Positions 27,878 through 36,579 of a stretch of 64,000 nt of DNA are shown here, in pieces. The notes below the pieces were generated by a model. That model worked only from the letters and a program-made list of their open reading frames with translations. It was not told the DNA's origin and did no database searches. Position 1 is the stretch's first letter, and each line of letters starts with the position of its first letter. This DNA is from JAPULR01 sp965238215 (lineage in GTDB: Bacteria > Chloroflexota > Dehalococcoidia > Lucifugimonadales > GCA-2712585). The stretch spans positions 868,001 to 932,000 of the forward strand of contig OZ250180.1 in the NCBI GenBank assembly GCA_965238215.1. Reading direction: 5' to 3'. Position numbers and translations under genes: made by a program.

Positions 27878-29542
27878 ATGACCTCCCAAGTCCTATATCG
27901 CAAGTGGCGGCCCCGTCGCTTCGCCGACCTCGCCGGCCAGGAGCACGTTACCACCGTCCTCCGCCAGGCCGTCCTACAGGACCGCATCTCCCACGCCTAC
28001 CTCTTCTGTGGCCCCCGCGGCACCGGCAAGACCACCACCGCCCGCGTCCTCGCCCGCACCGTCAACTGCCTCAACCCTCAGGACGGCGAGCCCGACAACG
28101 CCTGCTCCCTCTGCCAGAACATCGACGCCGGTCGCGCCATGGACCTCATCGAAATGGACGCCGCCAGCAACCGCGGCATCGACGAGATTCGCAGCATCAG
28201 AGACCGCGTCAACTTCTCCCCCGTCGAGAGCCGCTACAAGGTCTACATCGTCGACGAAGCCCACATGCTCACGGAGGCCGCATCCAACGCCTTCCTCAAG
28301 ACCCTTGAGGAACCGCCGCCCCACATCATCTTCGTCCTTTGCACCACGGAACCCCACAAGATTCTGCCCACCATCATCTCCCGCTGCCAGCGCTTCGACT
28401 TCCGCCGCATCTCCTCCGAGACCATCGTCGAAAAGCTGCGCTTTATCTGCGAACAGGAAGGCATAGAAGCCGACTCCGCCGTCCTCGGCGCTCTCGCCAG
28501 GGCCGCCGGCGGCAGCCTCCGCGACGCCGAGAATCTGTTGGAGCAAGCTGTAGTCTCCTTCGGTCAGAACCCGGACATTAATTCCCTCCAGGAGATGCTC
28601 GGCCTCGGCCATTCCCAGGAGGCCCAAGCCCTCGTCGCCCACTTTCTCTTGGGCAACGCCTCCGGCGCCCTCGGAGTCATCGGCAAAGCCTCCAGCGACG
28701 GCGTAGACCTCCGGCAGATTCATCGCCAGTCCGTCGAGCTTCTGCGGGCCGTGCTGCTCATAAAGTCCGGAGCCGCCGACACCCTCGACCTCGACGCCGA
28801 GACCCTCAACGAGATGGGTGCCCTGGCCCAAAAAGTCCAACTGCCAAAGGTCATGCGCTGCCTCAAGGCCCTGGGTGAAATCAACATGCGATTAGACGCC
28901 ACCAGCAGCCTCCCTCTGGAGTTGGCAGTGGTGGAGGCCTCCCTGGCCGAAGAGGCTCAACCCTCCAGACCCACCACCCCTTCGCGAGCAGCGCCAACCC
29001 CCGCACGCGGGAGCGGAAGGCCCCCCAACTACGACCGCAGCCCGTCCACGCCCCAGCGCCGCCCCCCACCCCCACGTCAACGCTCCGTCGCCAGCCAACC
29101 CCCCCCTCCCCCTGCGGTCACGCCCGCGCCCGACCCTTCGCCGAGTCCTTCCCCAGTCCCCGTAGCCCAGGGCGACGGCCAGGCCATCTCTCCCGCAATC
29201 TGGGACCAGATAATTCGATCCCTACGACATACGAAGGGAAGAAGGTTCGTCTTGGGAGCACTTCTCAGGAGCTGTCGCAGCCCCCAGCTGGAGAACGAGG
29301 CCATTGTTCTTCCCTTCAGCCACCGCTCCAACATGGAGCGCATGGAGAGCGAACTACAAGAAGCCGAAGGCAGCGCCGCCGTCAAAAACGCCCTTAACCA
29401 CTACCTCGGCAAGCCCTACGAAATCAAACTCACCCTCCTCGACACCGCCAACAACCGCCCCGCCGCCATGAGCAGCGCCCTCGTCCGCGCCGCCAGGCAG
29501 ATGGGTGGACGAATTCTAGACGAGAGGACCATTGACCCTTGA
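27878..29542 (+). CDS. dnaX: DNA polymerase III subunit gamma/tau
   Basis: A 554-residue clamp-loader ATPase. It begins MTSQVLYRKWRPRRFADLAGQEHV, the family signature. Walker A GPRGTGKTTTAR is near residue 46 and four Cys (CLNP to CSLC) form the zinc site. DEAHMLTEAASNAFLKTLEEPP is Walker B, and LCTTEPHKILPTIISRCQRFDF includes sensor 1 and the Arg finger. A Pro-rich linker covers about 365-430, and a C-terminal tau-like domain follows. TACAAT at 27866-27871 ends only 6 bases before the ATG, so the mRNA is probably leaderless. Its TGA overlaps the ATG of ybaB by one base. The usual third partner recR does not follow. Confidence 0.96.
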   Translation: MTSQVLYRKWRPRRFADLAGQEHVTTVLRQAVLQDRISHAYLFCGPRGTGKTTTARVLARTVNCLNPQDGEPDNACSLCQNIDAGRAMDLIEMDAASNRGIDEIRSIRDRVNFSPVESRYKVYIVDEAHMLTEAASNAFLKTLEEPPPHIIFVLCTTEPHKILPTIISRCQRFDFRRISSETIVEKLRFICEQEGIEADSAVLGALARAAGGSLRDAENLLEQAVVSFGQNPDINSLQEMLGLGHSQEAQALVAHFLLGNASGALGVIGKASSDGVDLRQIHRQSVELLRAVLLIKSGAADTLDLDAETLNEMGALAQKVQLPKVMRCLKALGEINMRLDATSSLPLELAVVEASLAEEAQPSRPTTPSRAAPTPARGSGRPPNYDRSPSTPQRRPPPPRQRSVASQPPPPPAVTPAPDPSPSPSPVPVAQGDGQAISPAIWDQIIRSLRHTKGRRFVLGALLRSCRSPQLENEAIVLPFSHRSNMERMESELQEAEGSAAVKNALNHYLGKPYEIKLTLLDTANNRPAAMSSALVRAARQMGGRILDERTIDP

Positions 29543-29841
29543 TGAACCGAAAGATGATCAAGCAGGCCCAAAAGCTTCAAGCCCAACTCCAAAGGGCTCA
29601 GCAGGAACTCGAATCTTCCACCGTCGTCGGCACAGCCGGAGGTGGCGTCGTCAAGGTCGTCATGACGGGAAAGCAGACCGTGGAATCCGTTGAAATCGCC
29701 CCGGAAGCCGCCGAAGACGTCGAACTACTCCAGGACCTCGTGACCGCCGCCGTCAACGACGCCGCCACGAAAGTTCAGGAAATGGCCGGCCAAAAGCTTG
29801 GAAGCCTCACCGGCGGACTAAAAATCCCCGGCCTCATGTAA
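29542..29841 (+). CDS. ybaB: YbaB/EbfC nucleoid-associated protein
   Basis: A 99-residue YbaB/EbfC-family DNA-binding protein. It begins MNRKMIKQAQKLQAQLQRAQQEL, a helical coiled-coil arm, then VVGTAGGGVVKVVMTGKQTVESVEIAPEA, the conserved central sheet, and DLVTAAVNDAATKVQEMAGQKLGSLTGGLKIPGLM, the usual C-terminal helix and tail. The ATG at 29542 overlaps the dnaX stop (TGATG), showing coupling. Dimers bind DNA and may affect recombination and repair. It is followed by repeats rather than recR. Confidence 0.94.
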   Translation: MNRKMIKQAQKLQAQLQRAQQELESSTVVGTAGGGVVKVVMTGKQTVESVEIAPEAAEDVELLQDLVTAAVNDAATKVQEMAGQKLGSLTGGLKIPGLM

Positions 29842-30426
29842 CCCCCACTTCCCTCCCATTGTCCTCGCGGATGCTGGGACCCATCCCCCTTCACCCACCA
29901 CCACCTAAACCGGTAGGGGCAGGTTTCAAACCTGCCTTCTCCCACTAACCGCGCCACCATCATGCAATGGCAGGGGCGGTTCCCGAACCGCCCCTGCCCC
30001 ATCTCTCCCCCCGTAGGGGCGTCCCTTGTGGGCGCTCTCCTTATGTCAAATAGGATGTGTTATCTGTCATTCAAACCGCCACCCATGTAACCACCCGCCC
30101 CTCCCGTTGTCCTCGCGAAGGCGGGGACCCATCCCCCTTCGCCCACCACCACCTAAACCGGTAGGGGCAGGTTTCAAACCTGCCCCCTTCTACTAACCGC
30201 GCCACCATCATGCAATGGTAGGGGCGGTTCGCGAACCGCCCCTACCCCATCTCTTCCCCCGTAGGGGCGTCCCTTGTGGGCGCTCTCCTTATGTCAAATA
30301 GGATGTGTTATCTGTCATTCAAACCGCCACCCATGTCATTCTGAGCGCAGCGAAGCGGAGTCGAAGAATCTCGCCGCCCCCACCGCATCCCTGGTAACGT
30401 CGCCCTTCAAGCCTGCCCTTCCTACC
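29842..30426. repeat. Two tandem copies of a ~230-bp repeat block
   Basis: No gene is seen. A block of GTCCTCGCGGATGC..GGGAC, CACCACCACCTAAACCGG, GCAGGTTTCAAACCTGCC, GCGCCACCATCATGCAATGG, GGCGGTTC..GAACCGCC and CTTATGTCAAATAGGATGTG lies at about 29857-30092. It is repeated at about 30108-30333 with few changes. A GTCATTCTGAGCGCAGCGAA unit follows. Confidence 0.7.
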
Positions 30427-30470
30427 CATATTTGGGAGTGGCGAAACGGGTCGAAACGGATGTCTCAGCA

Positions 30471-30503
30471 TTGACACCCATAGCAACTCCGCTGTGCTAC
30501 CAT
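30471..30503 (+). promoter_or_regulatory. Promoter of lipoprotein cassette 1
   Basis: TTGACA at 30471-30476 and extended -10 TGCTACCAT (TACCAT at 30498-30503), with a long 21-base spacer. The same arrangement recurs at 31652-31684 with TTGACT and at about 32233-32266 with TTGACA. GAGAGGG lies just before the start codon. Threefold conservation of this stretch supports a functional promoter. Confidence 0.6.
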
Positions 30504-30546
30504 ATGAATCTGTGGATATATGCGCCCGTCAATACCGAGAGGGAAA

Positions 30547-31501
30547 ATGACCAGTAGGAGAGAAATAACCACTACACGCACGACAAGATACGTGACCCTG
30601 TTGAGCGTTGTCCTTGCGCTGGCCCTTACGGCAGCGCTCGCGGCCTGCGGCTACGACAGCGCCGCCCGCGGCCTCCGGCTCCGCCGAAACGGACCGGGAA
30701 GCCCTGGTTGCCCTCTACAACGCAACGGGCGGTGAGAACTGGGATGGCAGCGGCACCTGGCTGAGCGACGCTCCCCTCGGCAAATGGTCGGGCGTCACCA
30801 CCAACGACGACGGGCGCGTTACAGCGCTGGACCTCAGCTTGCGCGGCTTGAGCGGGGAGATGCCGCCGGAGCTGGGCAGCCTCTCCAACCTGACACATCT
30901 GTTCCTCAATGCCAACGAGTTGAGCGGGGAAATACCGGCGGAGCTGGGCAGCCTCTCCGAACTTGAAGCGCTGGTCCTCGGCCTCAACGAGTTGAGCGGG
31001 GAGATACCGCCGGAGTTGGGCAGCCTCTCCAACCTGGAATGGCTGGTCCTCAACCACAACGACTTGAGCGGGGAGATACCGGCCGAGCTGGGCAGCCTCT
31101 CCAACCTGACATTTCTGTACCTCAGCGGCAACGAGTTGGGCGGGGAGATACCGGCGGAGTTGGGCAGCCTCTCCAACCTGATAGATCTGGGCCTCAGCGG
31201 CAACGAGTTGAGCGGGGAGATACCGGCGGAGTTGGGCAGCTTCTCCATACTTGAGACGCTGGGCCTCAGCGACAACGCCTTGAGCGGGGAGATACCGGCG
31301 GAGTTGGGCAGTCTCTCCAACCTGGAAGTGCTGGACCTCCAAGTCAACCAGTTGAGCGAGGAGATACCGGCGGAGCTGGGCAGCCTCTCCAACCTGCTAG
31401 GGCTGGGCCTCGCCGACAACGACTTGAGCGGGTGCGTGCCAAGCAGCCTGGAAGAAAAATTAAGCAGCTCTTCTGACCTTGGCGGCCTGCCCTTCTGCTA
31501 A
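30547..31501 (+). pseudogene. Leucine-rich-repeat lipoprotein with a probable frameshift
   Basis: From the ATG at 30547 the frame encodes TLLSVVLALALTAALAACG, a lipoprotein signal shared with two downstream genes. It then runs into a different frame. In the +1 frame from about 30665 the protein continues ASGSAETDREALVALYNATGGENWDG, the standard cap of bacterial plant-type LRR proteins. About eight 24-residue repeats of the form L-S-G-E-I-P-A-E-L-G-S-L-S-N-L follow, and the chain ends GLPFC at 31501. One base change near 30655-30690 would join the two parts. It could be a true frameshift, phase variation or a sequencing error. The intact product would be a surface-anchored binding protein. Confidence 0.75.
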
Positions 31502-31734
31502 AGCCCCGCGCCCTCAGCCGGGGACGGACAGCATATCGTCCGGAAGGCGCTCCCAGCGCGTGTTGGCTATGGCGCATGGCGCTGCCGCTCATCCCCGGCG
31601 GAAGCCGGGCATGCCAATACATATTGGGGAGTGGCGAAACGGGTGTCTCAGCATTGACTCCCATAGCAACTCCGCTGTGCTACCATATGAATCTGTGGAT
31701 ATATGGTGCTAGTCAAGACCGGGAGGGAAAGAAA

Positions 31735-32031
31735 ATGACCCGTATACGCACGACAATATACGTGACCCTGTTGAGCGTTGTCCTTGCGCTGACCCTTACG
31801 GCGGCGCTCGCGGCCTGCGGAGGCGGCGAGAGCAAGGAGGACATCCTCACTCAGACCTGGGACTGCTGGGCCCAGGGGGACACTGAAGTCTTCGAAAGCA
31901 TGCTCATGATGTTCCCCACCGCCGACGATATGGACGACGCCAAGGCGCAGTTCATCTATGTGAGTTCCGTCGCTCCGATCGAAGACCTGAAGGCGAGCCG
32001 CGACGAAGCCTGCAGTAACGTGCCTTCCTAG
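31735..32031 (+). CDS. Small lipoprotein using the shared signal cassette (2)
   Basis: A 98-residue product starting MTRIRTTIYVTLLSVVLAL and ending its signal at TAALAACGGG. The mature part (SKEDILTQTWDCWAQGDTEVFESMLMMFP) is acidic and unlike any family I know. Its TAG at 32029-32031 is followed in frame by a further open stretch with Thr/Pro-rich text (PATTLPTAQATAPTANPYP) and then GLYQIDFPTLCWFEADRL. The stop may therefore be a recent nonsense change. The third cassette begins shortly after. GGGAGGG precedes the start by about 10 bases. Confidence 0.6.
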   Translation: MTRIRTTIYVTLLSVVLALTLTAALAACGGGESKEDILTQTWDCWAQGDTEVFESMLMMFPTADDMDDAKAQFIYVSSVAPIEDLKASRDEACSNVPS

Positions 32032-32309
32032 CCTGCCACCACGCTTCCAACGGCCCAGGCTACCGCTCCGACCGCCAACCCCTATCCCAGGTTGGTTCAG
32101 ACCGGCCTCTACCAGATCGACTTCCCGACCCTCTGCTGGTTTGAAGCAGACAGGCTCAGGTTGGGCGGTGCCATGCGCAATAGCCAACACATATTTGGGA
32201 GTGGCGAAACGGGTCGAAACGGGTGTCTCAGCATTGACACCCATAGCAACTCGGCTGTGCTACCATATGAATCTGTGGATATATGCGTCCGTCAATACCC
32301 GGAGGGAAA

Positions 32310-32489
32310 ATGACCAGCAGGAGAGAAATGACCACTACACGCACGACAATATACGTGACCCTGTTGAGCGTTGTCCTTGCCCTGGCCCTTACGGCGGCGC
32401 TCGCGGCCTGCGGCTCTGATGAACCGTCCAGCGGGACCGCGTCCACTGCCACCGTTGCGGCCGCGACAGTGCCACCCTCGCCCTCCTAA
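32310..32489 (+). CDS. Very short lipoprotein using the shared signal cassette (3)
   Basis: A 59-residue frame with the same leader (MTSRREMTTTRTTIYVTLLS and TAALAACGSD), followed by only about 25 Ser/Thr/Ala/Pro residues (EPSSGTASTATVAAATVPPSPS). It has a lipobox but no domain. It may be a truncated gene whose body was lost, leaving the cassette plus linker, or a tiny lipopeptide. GGAGGG lies 5 bases before the ATG. Confidence 0.5.
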   Translation: MTSRREMTTTRTTIYVTLLSVVLALALTAALAACGSDEPSSGTASTATVAAATVPPSPS

Positions 32490-32663
32490 TCCGCGCATGT
32501 CCTTTGTGGGCGCTCGCTCATGTCATATCAAATCTGCTGCATGTCATTCTCAGCATCCCACCAAACTGCACAGAACTGAGAACCTTCATCCGTCAGACAG
32601 AATCGCAACGGAAAACTCGGGTACTCGTGGGCGGTCGGACTAGGAGGCAGCCGACAAGGTAGA

Positions 32664-32692
32664 GTGGGCCCCGCACACGCGGGGATAGACCA
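32664..32692 (+). repeat. Solitary type I-E-like CRISPR repeat 1
   Basis: A 29-base segment starting GTGGG and containing CCCCGCACACGCGGGGAT, then AGACC. This is very close to the repeats of type I-E CRISPR arrays found in actinobacteria and others. No second repeat occurs at spacer distance. A similar sequence lies 613 bases to the right. Confidence 0.45.
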
Positions 32693-32768
32693 CATGCTGC
32701 TTTGAGGTCAAGACCGAACCGGCGACCAGTATAGGTTTCTGATTCTTCGGCGTTACTGCATTCTGCCT

Positions 32769-33281
32769 TTATTTGGTCTCACCTTGCCAGTCAGATGCGC
32801 GGCGTATCTCGGCTTCTGGACGGCCATACCAACTGTTAGATGCCAAGACCAGCATCACCTTTTCCACGATCAAATTGGCCTCTTGGATGGTAACGCCATA
32901 CTCTTCAGCCGCGTTTTGCATGACTTGATCTTGTGGAACAGATAAGGGCGTGTCAATGACGCTTCGATAGAGCCTATATTCGTCCACCGTGAAACTGGAT
33001 TCCTCGGATTCTGGATAAGCAGGTTGTTCAGCCAGGTCCCTCCGATCAGACGATCTCGAATAGCAACCAATGACACTTAACTCTATGTTCATTTGGTCAA
33101 TGATGGGGTCGCTAGGATCGACGGAGTTTCGCTTGGTGAAAAGTTCTTCGCAACTTGCCCCTGCTTCCAACTCACTCATGAATTCCGAAAGAATTTGAGA
33201 AGATGAGGACCCGCACGCTACTGTTGCAGTGGCAAGAACTACGAATGTAAAAAAAGGCATAAATAAGCGAAATGACCTCAT
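32769..33281 (-). CDS. Lipoprotein of unknown function
   Basis: A 170-residue protein with a signal MRSFRLFMPFFTFVVLATATVAC, in which the lipobox ATVAC anchors it to the membrane. The mature part is acidic. It has one CEELF and one CYSRSS segment, which may pair two cysteines, and a C-terminal helical half (QNAAEEYGVTIQEANLIVEKV). I recognise no family. The GC content is lower than that of its neighbours, and the gene is bracketed by two CRISPR-repeat-like sequences at 32664 and 33306. This suggests a foreign origin. Confidence 0.65.
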   Translation of the reverse strand: MRSFRLFMPFFTFVVLATATVACGSSSSQILSEFMSELEAGASCEELFTKRNSVDPSDPIIDQMNIELSVIGCYSRSSDRRDLAEQPAYPESEESSFTVDEYRLYRSVIDTPLSVPQDQVMQNAAEEYGVTIQEANLIVEKVMLVLASNSWYGRPEAEIRRASDWQGETK

Positions 33282-33305
33282 AGTGACTCCACCACCCTGC
33301 GTTAG

Positions 33306-33335
33306 GTGTTCCCCTGCACACGCGGGGATAGTCCG
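33306..33335 (+). repeat. Solitary type I-E-like CRISPR repeat 2
   Basis: A 30-base segment that begins GTGTTCCCC, has TGCACACGCGGGGAT and ends AGTCCG. Apart from one extra T it resembles type I-E repeats more closely than the first copy does. It shares GCACACGCGGGGATAG with repeat 1. No cas gene or array is present. Confidence 0.45.
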
Positions 33336-33414
33336 TCATGGCCAATAGTCCCATTATACTACGAGCCCCTCCCCCCACACCCACGCTTGTCCAGTGGGCC
33401 AAACCCCCGCCCCC

Positions 33415-34371
33415 CTACCCCCCCTTGCGCTCCATCACCCGCCACACCGCGGCCTCCACGTCCTCCACCGCCAAGTGATACTTCTTCATCAGCAGCGCTG
33501 GGTCCCCCGACTCCGTGTACCCCTCCAGCGCCACAATCTCCATCGGTGTCGGCGCCTTCCGACCCAACACCTGCGCCACCCGACTTCCCAACCCCCCGTG
33601 CGACAAATGCTCCTCCACAGTCACCACCCCGCCCGTCTCCCGAGCCGCCGCAGCAATCACTTCTTCATCCAACGGGCACAACGTGTGGATGTTTATCACC
33701 CGGCATGAGACCCCCTTCTGCGCCAACGCCTCCGCCGCCTCCAGAGCAGTCGCCACCATCACTCCCGTGCCTATGATGGAAACGTCCTCCCCCTGCCGCA
33801 TCACCTCTCCCTTGCCAATCTCAAAATCACACCCCTCCGCGTGCAGCACCGGCGTGGCGGGCCTATATAGCCGCACGTAAAACGGCCCCGGCATCGCCGC
33901 CGCCGCCCGCACCGCCGCAACCGCCTCCACCGCGTCCGAAGGCGCAACCACCGTGAACCCCGGCAGCGAGCACGCCAACGACAGATCCTCTATGCCGTGG
34001 GCCGACATCCCGTCTTCCCCCGTCAGAATTCCCGCGTGGGTGCACACTATCTTCACCCCTAAGTGCGGCTGTGCAATGCTCACCCGTACCTGGTCGAAGG
34101 GCCGGCACATCCCGAACACGGAAAACGTACTGACGAAAGGCACCTTGCCGGAAGCGGCCATCCCCGCCGCAACTCCCATGATGTTCTGCTCTGCCGGCCC
34201 AAAGTCAAAGAACCTGTCCGGAAACTCCTGAGCGAATAGATGCACGAACGTCGATTTGTTCAGGTCGCCCCCCAACACAACAATGTCGGGGTTCTCATGC
34301 CCCAACTCCACCAACGCCTTCCCGTAGGCTTCCCGCGTCGCAACTTTAGGCAACGATTCAATCATTCCCAC
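33415..34371 (-). CDS. Transketolase, C-terminal subunit
   Basis: A 318-residue protein equal to the pyrimidine-binding and C-terminal domains of transketolase, as found in bacteria and archaea with split genes. KVATREAYGKALVELG opens the Pyr domain. FDFGPAEQNIMGVAAGMAASG has the Glu that activates thiamine diphosphate. AQPHLGVKIVCTHAGILTGEDGMSAHGIEDL and the C-terminal VTVEEHLSHGGLGSRVAQVL follow. It lies 109 bases downstream of the N-terminal subunit and would pair with it to make the active heterotetramer. Role: pentose phosphate interconversion or a related ketol transfer. Confidence 0.92.
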   Translation of the reverse strand: MGMIESLPKVATREAYGKALVELGHENPDIVVLGGDLNKSTFVHLFAQEFPDRFFDFGPAEQNIMGVAAGMAASGKVPFVSTFSVFGMCRPFDQVRVSIAQPHLGVKIVCTHAGILTGEDGMSAHGIEDLSLACSLPGFTVVAPSDAVEAVAAVRAAAAMPGPFYVRLYRPATPVLHAEGCDFEIGKGEVMRQGEDVSIIGTGVMVATALEAAEALAQKGVSCRVINIHTLCPLDEEVIAAAARETGGVVTVEEHLSHGGLGSRVAQVLGRKAPTPMEIVALEGYTESGDPALLMKKYHLAVEDVEAAVWRVMERKGG

Positions 34372-34480
34372 CCCTTTCAGGCCATCCCCGCCAGTGTTTA
34401 TATGTCATTCTGAGCGCCTCCTCCCATGTCATTCTGAGGAGCGAAGCGACGAAGAATCTAGCCCATCACCACGAATCCCC

Positions 34481-35299
34481 TCAGGCTAGTTCCGCCAGCG
34501 CCTTCTCATACTCGTCCCCGCTGGGAGCCGCCCCGTGAAACGCGGGGTTGTTCTCCATGAAGCTGACCCCCTTCCCCTTCACCGTCTTGGCGATTACCAC
34601 CACCGGCTGACCTTCAACTGCTGACGCCTCCTCCAACCCCTCCACGATGGCCCCCATGTCGTGCCCATCAATCTCCAGGACTCTCCATCCAAAGGCCCCC
34701 CACTTCTCCGCCAGAGGCTCCAACCGCATAACCTCGTCCGTGAACCGGTCGTTCTGAATGCCGTTTCGGTCTACGATGGCGACGAGGTTGTCCAATTCAT
34801 AATGCGAAGCCGCCATCGCCGCCTCCCACACCTGCCCCTCGTCGCACTCTCCGTCCCCCAGCATCACGAAAACCCGGTGACTTAAGCCGTCCAGCCGGGC
34901 CGACAAGGCACAGCCCAAACCGAAGGAAAGCCCCTGCCCCAACGACCCACCGCTCATCTCCACGCCCGGCGTCATCACGTGCGCGTGCCCTTGCAAACGA
35001 CTGTTGATCTTCCGAAAAGTCCACAACTCCTCTTCAGGAAAGTAACCCCTTGCCGCCAGCGTTGCATACAGCCCCGGACACGCATGAGCCTTGCTCAGGA
35101 TGAACCGGTCTCTGCCTGCCCAGCGGGGATTCTCCGGGTCCACCTGCATGACGCGAAAGTAAAGCGCCGTCAGAATATCTATCTCAGAAAGCGACCCGCC
35201 CGGGTGTCCGCTTCCCGCTTTGAATATCATCTTGAGAATATTGCGCCGCGATTCCTTCGCTATCCCCTCCAGCCTCTCTATGTCCACGCCCCTAACCAC
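34481..35299 (-). CDS. Transketolase, N-terminal subunit
   Basis: A 272-residue thiamine-diphosphate-binding subunit. It has KAGSGHPGGSLSEIDILTALYF near residue 27, the SKAHACPGLYATLA His region, and VEMSGGSLGQGLSFGLGCAL. The GDG motif is VFVMLGDGECDEGQVWEAAMAASHYELDNL near residues 146-175, with DRNGIQNDR completing the cofactor site. The start is a GTG at 35299; a GTG four codons further in is possible. It is translated before the C-terminal subunit gene on the same strand, and both are needed for activity. Confidence 0.92.
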   Translation of the reverse strand: MVRGVDIERLEGIAKESRRNILKMIFKAGSGHPGGSLSEIDILTALYFRVMQVDPENPRWAGRDRFILSKAHACPGLYATLAARGYFPEEELWTFRKINSRLQGHAHVMTPGVEMSGGSLGQGLSFGLGCALSARLDGLSHRVFVMLGDGECDEGQVWEAAMAASHYELDNLVAIVDRNGIQNDRFTDEVMRLEPLAEKWGAFGWRVLEIDGHDMGAIVEGLEEASAVEGQPVVVIAKTVKGKGVSFMENNPAFHGAAPSGDEYEKALAELA

Positions 35300-35739
35300 G
35301 ATTCACACCCATATCATCCACGGATTCCCATAGGGGCGTTTCGGGAACCGCCCTCCCGTCCAATTGCGAACCGATTTTCATGCCCCTACACTGCCTCCCC
35401 AAGACCATTCCTATTCCTGCGCAAACTCTTACCCATCCGTCTCACAACTTTTTTTGATACTATTTTGAACGCCCCACTCCAACATGTCATTCTGAGCGTA
35501 GCGAAGAATCTCACCAGCCAGATCTCAACGCCCCCGGTTCACTTGATTCTTCACTCCCCTCCGTATCAAAACTCGTTTCGATGGCGCATTATAGCAACGC
35601 CCCCTTTGCACTGTCTAGCTTTCGCCCTGCATCACCGTCGTACGGGCAAGTTTCAAACCCGTCCTTCTTCGGCTATACTCCCGTGGCGGCTAAATTGAAT
35701 GCAATTGCCCGCCAACCTACTAACCGCAACAATCCCGAC
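35300..35739. repeat. Divergent intergenic region with few repeats
   Basis: Between the transketolase start (minus) and the amidohydrolase start (plus). It has one GGCGTTTCGGGAACCGCC palindrome near 35335, one GTCATTCTGAGCGTAGCGAAG unit near 35486, and a possible -10 TATACT near 35673 (GGCTATACTCC) for the amidohydrolase. A stretch at 35440-35470 (CACAACTTTTTTTGATACTATTTTG) is AT-rich. No gene is seen. Confidence 0.55.
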
Positions 35740-36579
35740 ATGATAATCGACTTCCACGCCCACCTCTACCCACCCTCCTTCATGGTTCGCAGAGAGGAGA
35801 TAATCTCCCAGGACGAGACTTTCGCCCTCCTCTTCGGCAACCCCAAGGCCAGGATCGCCTCCGCCCCCGAACTCCTCCTGGCCATGGACAATTCCAACGT
35901 GGACGTTACCGTGGCCCTGGGCCTCGGCTGGACCAGCTTGAACGTGGCCCGGGAAGCCAACGAATATATCCTCCGCGCCGCAGCTTCCAGCGACGATCGC
36001 CTCATCCCCTTCTGCTCCATCAATCCCGCCTGGGGCCAGGACGCAATACTGGAGATAGAACGCTGCTCCGCCCGAGGCGCCCGCGGCATCGGCGAGATCC
36101 ACCCCGATACCCAGGGCTTCGACATCGCCGATCCCAGCCAAATGTTCCCCCTCATGGACGCCGCCCTCGCCCTTGACCTCATCGTCCTGGTTCACAGCTC
36201 CGAACCCGTCGGACATCAGTACCCAGGCAAGGGCAAGACCACCCCCGACAAGCTCTGGGCCTTCATCCAAAACTTCCCCCACAACAAAATCGTCTGCGCC
36301 CACTGGGGTGGCGGCCTCCCGTTCTACGCCCTCATGCCGGAGGTTCTTCAAGGCCTAGAGAACGTCTACTTCGACACCGCGGCGTCACCCTTTCTCTACA
36401 GCCCCACCGTCTTCGAGTCCGTAGCCGGACTCGTCGGAGCCGAGCGCATCCTCCTCGGCACCGACTACCCCCTCCTCACCCAATCCCGCCTTCTGACACA
36501 GGCAAACAACAGCCCGTTGACCCAAGCGCAGAAGCAACTCATCCTCGGCAAAAACGCCCAAAACCTCCTGCACCTGTGA
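35740..36579 (+). CDS. Amidohydrolase 2-type metal-dependent hydrolase
   Basis: A 279-residue TIM-barrel hydrolase of the amidohydrolase-2 type (ACMSD-related). The H-x-H metal motif is IDFHAHLYPP at residues 3-12. VHSSEPVGH near 150, VCAHWGGGLPFY near 187 and LGTDYPL near 238 supply the remaining metal and catalytic residues. The frame is open from 35581, but the ATG at 35740 directly before IIDFHAH is the normal start. Family members are decarboxylases or C-C hydrolases. It has no operon partner. Its last codons plus about 100 downstream bases recur at 38330-38480, beyond the ADP-ribosyltransferase gene. Confidence 0.88.
   Translation: MIIDFHAHLYPPSFMVRREEIISQDETFALLFGNPKARIASAPELLLAMDNSNVDVTVALGLGWTSLNVAREANEYILRAAASSDDRLIPFCSINPAWGQDAILEIERCSARGARGIGEIHPDTQGFDIADPSQMFPLMDAALALDLIVLVHSSEPVGHQYPGKGKTTPDKLWAFIQNFPHNKIVCAHWGGGLPFYALMPEVLQGLENVYFDTAASPFLYSPTVFESVAGLVGAERILLGTDYPLLTQSRLLTQANNSPLTQAQKQLILGKNAQNLLHL

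Noticed and set aside
32664..33335. Functional CRISPR array
   Set aside because: Only two repeat-like sequences 613 bases apart are present, with no spacer-length spacing and no cas genes. They are listed as solitary repeats only.
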